Source: Adiantum capillus-veneris
Lineage: Eukaryota > Streptophyta > Polypodiopsida > Polypodiales > Pteridaceae
Length of the DNA: 64,000 nucleotides
Direction: 5' to 3'
Assembly: GCA_014529385.2 (NCBI GenBank)
Contig: CM043960.1
Coordinates: 118,986,543-119,050,542 of the forward strand
This document shows, piece after piece, positions 45,034-56,448 of this stretch; the stretch's first letter is position 1, and every line of letters starts with the position of its first letter. The translations under genes and the position numbers were made by a program. The notes below the pieces were generated by a model that saw nothing but the letters and a program-made list of their open reading frames with translations, was not told the DNA's origin and searched no databases.

Positions 45034-45250
45034 TGTTGGAATTAAGGTTGCATGAAAACACACACAACTTGGAGAAGACAGAAGATCAAGGCACAGAACA
45101 AAGAGTGTATTACTTAGTGTGCAATGAAAAGATAGATAGCCCTAGAATCATGGGCGTATATAGACAATGCACGGGGGAAAAAACTCCTAGTGAGGGAAAA
45201 AATCCCCCGACAGTCCTAAGTGTGTTCACACACATCACTACCGCATGTAT
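45034..45250 (-). repeat. 5' LTR of copia2 (outer edge approximate)
   Basis: The inner edge is exact (tgttggaatt; minus strand ends ...ttccaaca). A TATA-like ctatatacg on the minus strand is at 45155-45163. The outer edge cannot be fixed because there is no second LTR to compare; Tat coding resumes by about 45300. Confidence 0.65.
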
Positions 45251-45269
45251 ATGGTAATGGTTGGTACTC

Positions 45270-47538
45270 TTTTGCACACTTGATCCTTCCCCTTTGATAG
45301 AGGGAGCCTTCTAGGAAGAGGTAAATGCTTGTCCTCTTTATGAGCCTCTTCTTTTGAGCCTTTTTGAAACCTTATGGAAACTCTCCCTCCAAAATGTAGC
45401 CAATAATTGGAGTCAATGACTGCATTTCGTGGTATCTTGTCTGCTTAATAGATGCTTCCACCATGATGACTTGCACTTCTTTCTCAACACATGTAACTGC
45501 TTGTTGTGCAAGTAAATCATCATATTCATTCTGTTTCCTAGAGATATGATACAATTGCACTTCTTCAAATTGATTAAAATGACAGGAACTTTTGTCCTTA
45601 GGCTTTCATTCTTGCATGCCCAAATGCCTAAGGTTTGCTTCACAATGAGAAGTGCATCCCTTTTTACCACGAGTTTCTGTATACCTTGACTAATGCACAT
45701 CTTCAAACCATGAAGAAAAATGTCGTACTCTGCTTCATTATTGCTTGGTGAACCCAATAGATTTAACTTCTCCTTTATGACTACCTCTCCACTTGGGTTG
45801 AGCAACACTAGCCCTCCTCCTGCTTTGTCTGTGGCTCGTCAAAAACATCCATCAAAGAACAAGGTAAAAGGATTAGGAATGCTTTTTGGTGGTGGAAAAT
45901 TTTAATGACATGGTGTTTACTCCAGGCACCTTAATCTCCTTCTCATGTACACTATAAGTGAGAATCCTTGCCAATTGTGCACACACACTATCTTCTACCT
46001 TGAAAGAATATTGGAACTCTTGCAACTCCATAATCCACTTTGAGATCCTAGTACTAAGATTCATTTGAGATGACACCCAAGGGAAAAAATTTTATGCAGT
46101 GAGAATTGCAAAAGGGTTTTGGTAGCAAGTAGGATCTAAACTTTCTCATCGCAAACATGAGAGCAAGCATAATGAGTTCTGCTTCTGTGTAGCCCCTCTT
46201 TAAAGCATTCATGACCCTGCTAGCAAAGTAGATGGGTCGTATCTTGGTACTGTGGGAATCTTGTTGTAGCAAAATAACACCAATTGTTTCTTTTCCAATA
46301 CTAGAGCTAGCAAAGAATGTGTACTCCCAACAAGGAGGCATGTGTGTTGGTAGTTCTAATAGAATGACATTAATGTCACAAAAGTATTCTTCAAGCTCAT
46401 CAGACCAAACAAACTCAACTTGTTATGTCAACTTTTGCAAAGGGTGAAGTAACTCCGAGGCTAAATGAATGAATCGAGACATATACTTCACCTTTTGAAT
46501 GAATGAGATGCCGTCTTTGAGATTCTTGGGTGATGGTAACTCAATAAGAGCCTTTGACTTTGAAGGTTCTACCTCGCCTTTGCAAGAAACTTTGTGACAA
46601 AGCAAGATCACTTCATCCTCACCTATGTGGCACTTGTTGGGGTTGAGTTGACCTCCCTTGTCATAGAGCTTCTTCAATCCTTCTTCTACCCTCTGTAGGT
46701 GCAATGATTTTGAACTATAAATGCAAAAGTCATCAATAAAAACCCTAATGAACTTTCAAAAAAATGCTTGAAACACCATGTTCATGAAGCATTGAAAAGT
46801 TGCAGGAGCATTTGTCAGGACAAATGCCATGACTCTAAAAGCATAAAAACCCCAAGGAGTGATGAAGGTTTTCTCAATTGATCCTCCAATGCAATCCTTA
46901 TTTGAAAGTAACTTGAGTAGCCATCACACACAGTGTACTTCACATCTTCGTCCCCTCATTGAGGGGACGGTAATCCACACACACCCTCCACTTGCCGTTC
47001 TTCTTGGGAGTGAAAACAACAGGGGAGACCCTCTCTGAATTCTCCAATAGATACATGAAACCTATTGCTAGAAGTTTTTCTACCTCCTTGAGTAGAGCGT
47101 GCTCCTTGATAACTCCTAGCCTTCATAGCTTCTAAGATTTAGGTGTGGCTTGCTTTAACTCAATATTGTGTTGAACAAAATCTACTCCACATAAATTTGT
47201 GTAGTCTTTAGGAAAAAGCTTAGCAAACTTCCTTAGCACACCTTTAAACTCCTCTCTTTCTTCCTCTGTAAGTGTTGTTGTTGATAGCATACCTTCTAGT
47301 ATCCCTTCATCTTGCACATCTTGGTTCTTCTGAGGACCTACTTGCTCCAAACCTTGACAAGAGGTCTCTTGGTTGTTTTGCTTAAACCTCACCCCCATGA
47401 CTTCAAATGAAGACTCCTCTTCTGTAGTGCTACAGCTACTTTCTTCCTCAGATGTGCTATCAGTCCAATCTTCCTCCATCTCACTTTGAGATGATTCTTT
47501 GTGGAGCTCCTCTTGATGTTGTTCCTTTATGTCAAAGA
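45270..47538 (-). pseudogene. Tat-type Gypsy pol: linker, RT, RNase H and second RNase H
   Basis: Right to left: acidic Ser/Glu linker (about 47480-47380), RT with N-A-P-A-T-F-Q (about 46800) and F-I-D-D-F (about 46730), connection region, RNase H (G-V-I-L-L-Q-Q-D; Y-F-A-S-R-V-M-N; about 46280-46130). After that comes a second, archaeal-type RNase H (N-N-E-A-E-Y; L-V-V-K-R-D-A; about 45740-45640), which marks the Tat lineage. Downstream are Q-N-E-Y-D-D-L-L-A and T-P-I-I-G-Y. Stops and frameshifts throughout. G2 inserted at the right edge; after excision with one duplication copy the frame continues into the 56449 segment. Confidence 0.85.
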
Positions 47539-49130
47539 TGTCATAATAATCAATATCTAATTCTCCTAAATGATTTTCTCATATTAAACTGATCATTTAA
47601 TGTGGGGAAGTGCCAAGGGAGAAAAAGCTAGAATATTGGTTAAGTTAGCAGACCGGCCACAGTAGGGATCCAAAGGAGGGAAAATAGGGATCCAAAGGGG
47701 GGGCCATCTGCAAAAGAGCCATGTGAAACAACGGGCTAAAAAGACCCTAAGGTTCAGCCCATTAAGACTTCCAAAATGCTAAGGTTCCAAAATTCAAAGG
47801 TTGTGTCCAAAGGTCAACCTTAGGGAAAATTGGATGCTTAGTGTGTGTGCCCAAAAAGTCTTTCTGCATCCCTACATGGGAGGGGGCGAGCCCCAAAGCT
47901 AGGGGATGAGAGAGAAAACCACACACACACACACAGGCTCCCTTTACACAAAGGGAATGAGGGACACATGTCAGCTCCCTAGGCCAGATGCCCACAAGGT
48001 GTGCCCAATTCCTATTGGAAGACCCTTGAAGTGGACCAATGAGAATTAAGCTAGAGTAAATCTAGTTTAATTAATTTAAAAACATTTAATAAAAGAAACC
48101 AATAAGAATTAAGTGTCCTAGAAGACTATTGGGCAGTCTCCCAAGGGGTCCAATGAGCATTCAGAAGCCCCATGGCTTGCCTGATTCCTATTGGCCAGGA
48201 GGCAAAGGGGTCCAATGAGAGTTTAGTTTAATTATTTAATTATCTAAAGCTCTCACAAAAGGGGAAAGGGGGACACATGTCAGAAGGCTATCACTTATGC
48301 TGCTTAATTCCTATTGGCTTGACCTGGGGAGGTCCAATGAGGAAAAAGCCAGCCTAACTTAGCAGCTAGGGCTTGCCCAAGAGAGAGGGGGGGCTGATTT
48401 TTGCGGGGCATTCACTCTCACACTCTCACACTTGACCATGTGTGAAGGAAAAACACTCTATCTCCTCCCAAGCTTTAATGGAGAGCTCATCACCTACTCC
48501 AAGCTTGTGAGATAGAAGCCTACATCAACACTCTCTTGGCATGTGGATGCAAATCCAACCAAGAGCCAAGCTTCAATGCATGCTCATCTTCTCTACCAAG
48601 CTAATTACTAAGCTAAGCTATGCTAATATGAGTGATTATGTGAGGAGATGTATTTCTTTCTCGTAAGATACTTCTTTTTCCTCTCAATCTACTCTCATAC
48701 CCTGCTAGCTCTCACCATCTTCGAAGGTGTGTGAGGTCTTGGGTCTGAGAACGGGGATAATTCAAGTTGTGTTTGATTAAGTGTTTTGCTTGGTGTATGA
48801 AGCTTCCATCTTCATTGCACTAGCTAGTCTTGAAGGAACACAAAGAATTGTATTGTACAATGTCTCTCTTGATGGGAGAAACCATAATACAAAGCCTTTT
48901 GGAGGGGGAACCGGCTCCATGCAAATCCGGTCCTCAACTGTTGTCAATAGTTTAATTGCTCTCTCTTTTGAATGTATTGTCGATGCTATCTAACTAGGTG
49001 TTATGCTTTTTGTTGCTCTCTCCACCCAAGCACTCTTGTAATTATCATTAGGAATCTATTCTAATGAAATGCCCACTATGTTCATGCTAATTTCCGCTAC
49101 AAATAAGATTCTAGGCCATTAAATGTTACA
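47539..49130 (+). repeat. 5' LTR of G2
   Basis: TGTCATAATAATC to GTTACA. It contains four ATTGG...CCAAT pairs (ATTGG at 48014, 48128, 48190 and 48313; partner CCAAT about 22 bp downstream of each), a single CCAAT at 48099, a CA run (47930-47944), and a 70-residue open frame at 48781-48993 also open in the other four LTRs of this family. Confidence 0.95.
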
Positions 49131-49131
49131 T

Positions 49132-49143
49132 TGGTATCAGAGC
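49132..49143 (+). other. Primer binding site, tRNA-iMet, of G2
   Basis: TGGTATCAGAGC, one base after the 5' LTR. Confidence 0.95.
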
Positions 49144-49547
49144 TCAAGGTTTCTCTTTTCTTGCTCAAGAAGGGAGGTCCTCAAGCTAGCTACAAATGGT
49201 TGGTATTATTAATTGCCTGTGAGTAAGTAGAATAGGGATTTTTCAGCCTTGCAGTGCGCCTGCCTTTGTGCAGTTAACGGGGCATCACCGTCGAGAGCTA
49301 TGGTCTTAATAGTGGAGTCCTACGGGGCTTGCCTACGGCTTAACCACTATTGAGCTATTAGAAGCTTGACAGGAGCCGGTGCTGTTTTGGTGTCGAAAGA
49401 CCCTCTCTTCTATTCCTTGCAATTAATGGTATTCGAGCCGCGGGTACAGTAGCTTGAGTGCTTTTTCTAAAGGGGTAAAGAGGAGTAGCAACTAGGGCTT
49501 GAAGTGCCAAAGTACACCTAAAAAGTTTACACCTAAAAATTGTTAGA

Positions 49548-52500
49548 ATGGCTGACAATATTAAAGAGAGTGAAATTAATGTTGATAACTTTGATTTTGC
49601 TCATGAGCAAGCTACTAATGATGCTTCAATGCTTGTTAATTATCTTGTTTCTAGGCTTCAACAAGCCATGGGCAATCCATCTCTCCAAAGTGAAGTGCAA
49701 CGGCAGCTCCGTGCTCACGGGATTCTCCAAGCTCATCACCATGACGAGAGAACACCTAGGAAGCCTCCTTGTGAGACTACCAAAAGAGGTCTCTCTCCGA
49801 TTCGGGAAGAAGAAGAGAATCCATATGAAGGGCTCAAGAACTTACTTCTTGATGATGCATCTCCTTCCCAAAGGAGAACTCAAGAGCCTCCACCGAAGGA
49901 ACGAGAAAGAAGCGAGTCTCCCGCCACCTCGGCGGAGATGGCTCCACGAAGACGGCGGGCTAAACGCTCTCCATCACCACCAAAGCAGAGAAGACCATCA
50001 CACTCTTCTCCACGCCATAATTCAAAGAGGGATGATAAAAAGCAAGAGAAGAAAAAGGCGAGAAAGAGGACACCCTCTTCTCCATCTTCTTTATCCTCTT
50101 CCTCTTATGAAAGCTATGGTGAAGACGACAAAGATCAAGACAAGAAAAAGGCGAGAAAGAGGTCACCCTCTTCTCCACCTTCTTCAAATTCTTCATCTTC
50201 TGAAGAAAGTGATGGTGCAACTTTTGAACCATCAAAAAGAAGAGGCCATAGGAAATCCTATGCCGCATGGAAGAGGTCGTCCAAGCTGAAGAAATTCAAA
50301 GAGGGAGGGAAGAGCATCTCTTTCCTTACCTATGATGGTACCTTTGGTGCTACAGACAAAGTCTTGGCCTTTATCCAGCAATTCGATGCGGCGTTTGGAG
50401 ATGAGGGCTTCACGGAGTCCTCTAAGCTACGCCATGTAGCTATGCACTTTCAAAAGTCCGCCAGACAATGGTGGTCTAGCCTACGAGCCAACGGTGAAGC
50501 TCCACGAACATGGAAGGCTTTAAGAGCTTCCATTATGAAGCAGTTTTTGGCCACCGATGCCAAAGACAAAGTACTCACCGAATGGCGAAGCTTAAAGCTC
50601 TCTCCCAATGAATCCATCCACAAATATGTAGACAAGTTTTGGGACCTACAACTCAAAGCCACTGTCTTCAAAAGGTTGGATTTTGGAGAGCAAAAGCAAC
50701 AATTTTGTGCGGGCTTAACGGAAGAAATGGCGGAGTATGTCAACTCCCAAAGACCACGTACCATATCGGCGGTAATACACCATACTATGGTGGCCTCGCG
50801 AATCAATTTCCAAACGGGGGGAAAAAGAAATAATAAGCCCCCGGAAAACAAAGGTACCAATGAGCCTAAGGGGAAGGACAATGTCCAAAAGTCTCCTAAG
50901 GGCAATTCCAACAAAGCTAAAGAGAAGGGAGTTTACAAAGGAAAGAATAAACTCTCTCCTGAAGAGCTTGAGCGTTATCGTAAAGATAACCGGTGTTTCA
51001 AGTGCGGCGAACAAGGGCATGCGTACCGCGCTTGTCCCCAAAAGAACAACCGCCAAGATCCTCCTAGAGCTTCTTTGGTTGAAATCCAAGAGGAGGAGAT
51101 TCACCAAACTCACCACAAAGGATCTCTTCTATGCCATGCTTGGGGAAAGGTAAGAGAACATGATGCTTTTATTCTCTTTGACCCTGGTTCTACTCACAAT
51201 TTCATATCTATGGAGTTAGCCACCAAGCTAGGCATACAATCCTACGAGATGGGAGATATCCTACCCGCAGACAGTGCCTTCAAGGGGCAAGAAGCTTCAG
51301 TCACTCCCTTAATCGGGAAATTGAGGCTTCATGTCCAAGGCTATGTGGACAAAGAGGATTTCTTTATCTCTCCTCTCAAGCATGAGGATGTAATCCTAGG
51401 GGCACCATGGTTTGACCGTTTGGCTGCCCATGTTAAATTTCCTGAAAGGAGAATCTCCTTTAAGTTCAGGGAAAAGGACATGTATATAGATGCTAGGGAG
51501 ATGGGTAACACCATCCCCATTGTACATACACCAGCTTTCAACAAGTCAATAAAGAGCTCTATTTCCGTGTACATGATTTTTGTTAAAGATTCTCAAAATG
51601 AACCTAATGCTTTAGCAAAAGAAAATAAAAGCAACCAAAAGGAATTAGAGTTATCCAATTTTCTCAAGGGGTTTCAAGATGTCTTTATTGACGACATCCC
51701 CTGTGAGCTACCTCCTAAACGAGGTAATGACGACCATGCAATTGAACTTCTTCCAGGAAGTTCACCGCCTAACAAACCTCCTTATAGAGTTTCTCAAGCT
51801 CAACAAGAGGAGATTATGCGGCAAGTGCATGAGTTAATTGAGAAGGGCATGGTTAGGCCTAGCTCATCTCCATTTTGCTCACCTGTGCTATTAGTGCAAA
51901 AGAAAGACGGCACATATCGTATGTGTGTCGACTATAGAGCACTAAATAGGATCACTATCAAGAATAGGTTTCCCGTTCCACGGGTAGAAGACCTATTTGA
52001 TAAGCTACAAGGATCGACCTACTTCAGTAGGATTGACCTAAAAAGTGGCTATCATCAAATAAGGATAGTTGATCAAGACATTGTAAAGACCGCATTTCGT
52101 ACTACATTTGGTCTTTACGAATACATTGTCATGCCTTTTGGCTTGACTAATGCACCAGCCACATTTAACCGCTTGATGGAGAAGCTGTTCAGACCTCATC
52201 GAACCTTCACTGGAGTGTTCTTTGATGATATTATCATCTACTCTAATTCATTAGAGGAACATAAGCAACACCTCCAGGTAATATTTCAAGTTTTAAGAGA
52301 GAATAAACTTTATGTTAATCGAAAGAAAAGTGAATTTTTCTTGAAAGAGATTCAAAATTTAGGTCACATTATCTCTCAAGATGGAATCCAAATGGATCCA
52401 TCCAAGTTAGAGGTAATAAAAGGATGGCCTAAACCAAGGAATCTTCATGAACTAAGAAGCTTTATAGGTATGTGTGCATACTATAGAAGCTTCATAGAAA

Positions 52501-54497
52501 AGTTCTCACAAATTGCGGGACCATTACATGACCTAACAAAGAAAAATGTTAGGTATACGTGGTCTGCTAAGGAGAACAATGCTTTCGAAAAGCTTAAAGA
52601 AAAGCTTATCTCTCAACATGTGCTTACACTACCGGATCTCTCAAAACCATTTGAGGTCCAATGTGATGCTTGTGGTGATTGCCTTGGGGCTGTTTTGCTC
52701 CAAGAAGGGCACGCCATAGGCTATGAGAGTCAAAGACTCGACCCTGTTGAGCAAGCTCTAGGCATATACGAAAAAGAACTCCTTGCAGTTCTACATGCCT
52801 TAGACTCATGGAAGCACTATTTATTGGGGACTCCTTTTATTCTGCGAACGGATCACCAAAGTCTTAAGTACTTCATGACGCAGACCAAGCTCTCCGACAA
52901 ACAAATGAGGTGGGCAAATTTCCTTTCGCAATTTCATTTTCATATTGCTCACATTGCTGGCAAGCATAATCAAGTAGCCGATGCACTCTCAAGACGACCG
53001 AGAGTGAATGCGGTTTCCATAGCAACTCACGATGATCTATCTTTAATGATAGATGAGTATGCTATTGATCCCGATTTTAGAGATGTGATTTCAGCCCTTG
53101 CCTTAGGGAAGAAAGAAGAACCATTTACTTTACAAGATGGCTATCTTCTCTATGGCAATAGACTCTGCGTTACTAACTCACTACGTGAGAAAGTAATGTA
53201 TGAATCTCATGCTCCCCCATATGCGGGGCATAGAGGGATTCAGTCTACCCTAAAGGGAATTGAAACATATTTCTATTGGCCTACCATGAAAGTGAACATA
53301 CATGAGTATGTTTCCAAATGTGTGGTATGTCAAAAGACAAAATTTGATAGAGGGAAGCAACTTGGATTGCTTCAACCCTTGCCAATTCCTAATTCACCGT
53401 GGGAGAGCATATCCATGGATTTTATCTTTGGATTGCCTAAGTCTATCCATGGGAATACGGGAATATGGACGATAGTAAACAGGTTCAGTAAACAAGCTCA
53501 TTTTATACCTGTCAAAAAGACTATCAAAGCCCATCAAATGGCAACCCTCTTCATTTCACAAATTTTCAAGTACCATGGCTTGCCAATGTCCATAGTGTCG
53601 GATAGAGATCCTAGAATGACCAGTAATTTCTGAAAGGGTCTCTTTGAGAATTTAGGAACAAGGCTAAACTTCTCTTCGGCCTATCATCCACAAACTGATG
53701 GCCAAAGTGAAATAGCTAACCTAACTATTCTCGATCTACTAAAAGCCTATGTAACGGAAGTAGATCAAAGATCCCAATGGGAGAAGTACTTACCCTTAGT
53801 AGAGTATGCTTACAATAACACTGTACATACTTCTACAGGAAAAGCACCTTTCGAGGTAATTGAGGGAAGATCAAAAAGTCCCTTGCTACTTAAGGTACAT
53901 GGGAAGATCTTCGCTGCACATGAGTATAGCCGAGACCTACAAGAATCTTTCCAAAAGATTAAGGATGCTATCTCTATCTCACAGCAAAGGCAAAAGGCTG
54001 CTGCTGACAAGCACAGAAGAGCCCAAGCCTTTAAAGAAAACGATTGGGTCTTGTTAAAGTTTCCCAAGGCTCGCTTAAGGCACACGACGGGCAAGAATCC
54101 TACGGGCCACCAAAAGTACTATGCTAAACTAGCAAAAAGGTACTATGGTCCCTTCCAGATTCTTAGGCCAATCAATGAGATGGCCTATCAACTTAAGTTG
54201 CCCAATCATTGGCTCATACACAATGCTTTTCATGTGAGCCTCTTAAAGCCTTACAAAGGAGAGCCACCTCAAGAACCAACTATTGAAGACCCACCGGAGA
54301 TCGAGGACCACGAGGAGGTGCTGCAGCCCGAGTCCATTCTCCGACATGAAGACAAGGTATTAAGAGGCGGTAAGACTATCCGACGATATCTTATTAAGTT
54401 TAAGAATTATCCTTTTGAAGATGCTAGATGGATGCAAGGCATACAATTAAAGGATAACCTAAACCTTGTCAATGCTTACAATGCTTCCCAAGAGTAA
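49548..54497 (+). pseudogene. G2 gag-pol polyprotein with one premature stop
   Basis: One frame of 1649 codons, broken only by TGA at 53631-53633 (codon 1362), where G3 has Trp. Order by residue: Arg/Ser/Pro-rich N-terminus with a repeated K-K-K-A-R-K-R-[TS]-P-S-S-P unit (~165-225); Gag domain (~270-420); CCHC knuckle (483-496); protease F-D-P-G-S (~544; usual DTG is DPG); RT with M-P-F-G-L and active site F-F-D-D-I (~891); RNase H (D at ~1036); integrase HHCC (~1221-1260); core Asp residues ~1290 and ~1351 and Glu ~1388 (G-Q-S-E); C-terminal chromodomain (~1594-1640, Y-L-I-K-F-K-N-Y-P). The chromodomain defines a chromovirus and would guide integration to marked chromatin. The stop removes the last part of the integrase core and the chromodomain. 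Confidence 0.95.
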
Positions 54498-54856
54498 GCA
54501 AATGTACAAAATGTTTAAAAAAATGAACAAAATTTTTGTCTTATAAGACTCTCTTTTTCTTTATTTGTGCACAAAAATAAAGTAGTATGCATGCTTAGAT
54601 CAAGTTTGTGGAGACGACGTCTCCCAAACACCAAGTAGAGCTTGTCACTCTACTATGGAAGACTGATAGGACTAATGTGCAGACATGCTTGCGGCAGCCT
54701 CAGGCTCTCAAGCGCCAAATGGACTAGTCATCCATTATGGAATGATGTCGTAGGGTAACATAGGGATCCTCTACCCGCTAAGAAAAGGACTCATGCATAT
54801 GCTTTATCTTCTCTACACCATAGTCGAGGACGACTATGATTTCAAGAGAGAGGTAA
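54498..54856 (+). other. G2 3' untranslated region and polypurine tract
   Basis: About 360 bp without coding, ending in the purine-rich aagagagagg (54844-54853) directly before the 3' LTR. The same region is present inverted in G3 (60418-60773). Confidence 0.8.
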
Positions 54857-56448
54857 TGTCATAATAATCAATATCTAATTCTCCTAAATGATTTTCTCAT
54901 ATTAAACTGATCATTTAATGTGGGGAAGTTCCAAGGGAGAAAAAGCTAGAATATTGGTTAAGTTAGCAGACCGGCCACAGTAGGGATCCAAAGGAGGGAA
55001 AATAGGGATCCAAAGGGGGGGCCATCTGCAAAAGAGCCATGTGAAACAACGGGCTAAAAAGACCCTAAAGTTCAGCCCATTAAGACTTCCAAAATGCTAA
55101 GGTTCCAAAATTCAAAGGTTGTGTCCAAAGGTCAACCTTAGGGAAAATTGGATGCTTAGTGTGTGTGCCCAAAAAGTCTTTCTGCATCCCTACATGGGAG
55201 GGGGCGAGCCCCAAAGCTAGGGGATGAGAGAGAAAACCACACACACACACACAGGCTCCCTTTACACAAAGGGAATGAGGGACACATGTCAGCTCCCTAG
55301 GCCAGATGCCCACAAGGTGTGCCCAATTCCTATTGGAAGACCCTTGAAGTGGACCAATGAGAATTAAGCTAGAGTAAATCTAGTTTAATTAATTTAAAAA
55401 CATTTAATAAAAGAAACCAATAAGAATTAAGTGTCCTAGAAGACTATTGGGCAGTCTCCCAAGGGGTCCAATGAGCATTCAGAAGCCCCATGGCTTGCCT
55501 GATTCCTATTGGCCAGGAGGCAAAGGGGTCCAATGAGAGTTTAGTTTAATTATTTAATTATCTAAAGCTCTCACAAAAGGGGAAAGGGGGACACATGTCA
55601 GAAGGCTATCACTTATGCTGCTTAATTCCTATTGGCTTGACCTGGGGAGGTCCAATGAGGAAAAAGCCAGCCTAACTTAGCAGCTAGGGCTCGCCCAAGA
55701 GAGAGGGGGGGCTGATTTTTGCGGGGCATTCACTCTCACACTCTCACACTTGACCATGTGTGAAGGAAAAACACTCTATCTCCTCCCAAGCTTTAATGGA
55801 GAGCTCATCACCTACTCCAAGCTTGTGAGATAGAAGCCTACATCAACACTCTCTTGGCATGTGGATGCAAATCCAACCAAGAGCCAAGCTTCAATGCATG
55901 CTCATCTTCTCTACCAAGCTAATTACTAAGCTAAGCTATGCTAATATGAGTGATTATGTGAGGAGATGTATTTCTTTCTCGTAAGATACTTCTTTTTCCT
56001 CTCAATCTACTCTCATACCCTGCTAGCTCTCACCATCTTCGAAGGTGTGTGAGGTCTTGGGTCTGAGAACGGGGATAATTCAAGTTGTGTTTGATTAAGT
56101 GTTTTGCTTGGTGTATGAAGCTTCCATCTTCATTGCACTAGCTAGTCTTGAAGGAACACAAAGAATTGTATTGTACAATGTCTCTCTTGATGGGAGAAAC
56201 CATAATACAAAGCCTTTTGGAGGGGGGACCGGCTCCATGCAAATCCGGTCCTCAACTGTTGTCAATAGTTTAATTGCTCTCTCTTTTGAAAGTATTGTCG
56301 ATGCTATCTAACTAGGTGTTATGCTTTTTGTTGCTCTCTCCACCCAAGCACTCTTGTAATTATCATTAGGAATCTATTCTAATGAAATGCCCACTATGTT
56401 CATGCTAATTTCCGCTACAAATAAGATTCTAGGCCATTAAATGTTACA
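54857..56448 (+). repeat. 3' LTR of G2
   Basis: 1592 bp, nearly identical to 47539-49130 (differences seen at the gaagtgcc/gaagttcc, taaggttc/taaagttc, gggcttgcc/gggctcgcc, gggggaacc/ggggggacc and gaatgtatt/gaaagtatt positions). Confidence 0.95.

Larger units (their letters stand above)
47539..56448 (+). mobile_element. Nearly intact chromovirus-type Gypsy element G2
   Basis: LTRs of 1592 bp (47539-49130 and 54857-56448), tRNA-iMet primer site, one long gag-pol frame ending in a chromodomain, and polypurine tract. By eye the LTRs differ at about five positions, so insertion is recent. It lies antisense in the Tat element. The flank is AAAGA before it and, after GTTACA, AAGAC: a 4-bp duplication (AAGA), or 5-bp AAAGA if one A of the run was lost. 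Confidence 0.95.

Noticed and set aside
49540-50289. 249-codon frame overlapping the G2 gag start (also 2982-3731 in G1)
   Set aside because: It has no ATG at its start and lies entirely over the low-complexity N-terminal gag sequence; a shadow of the gag frame.
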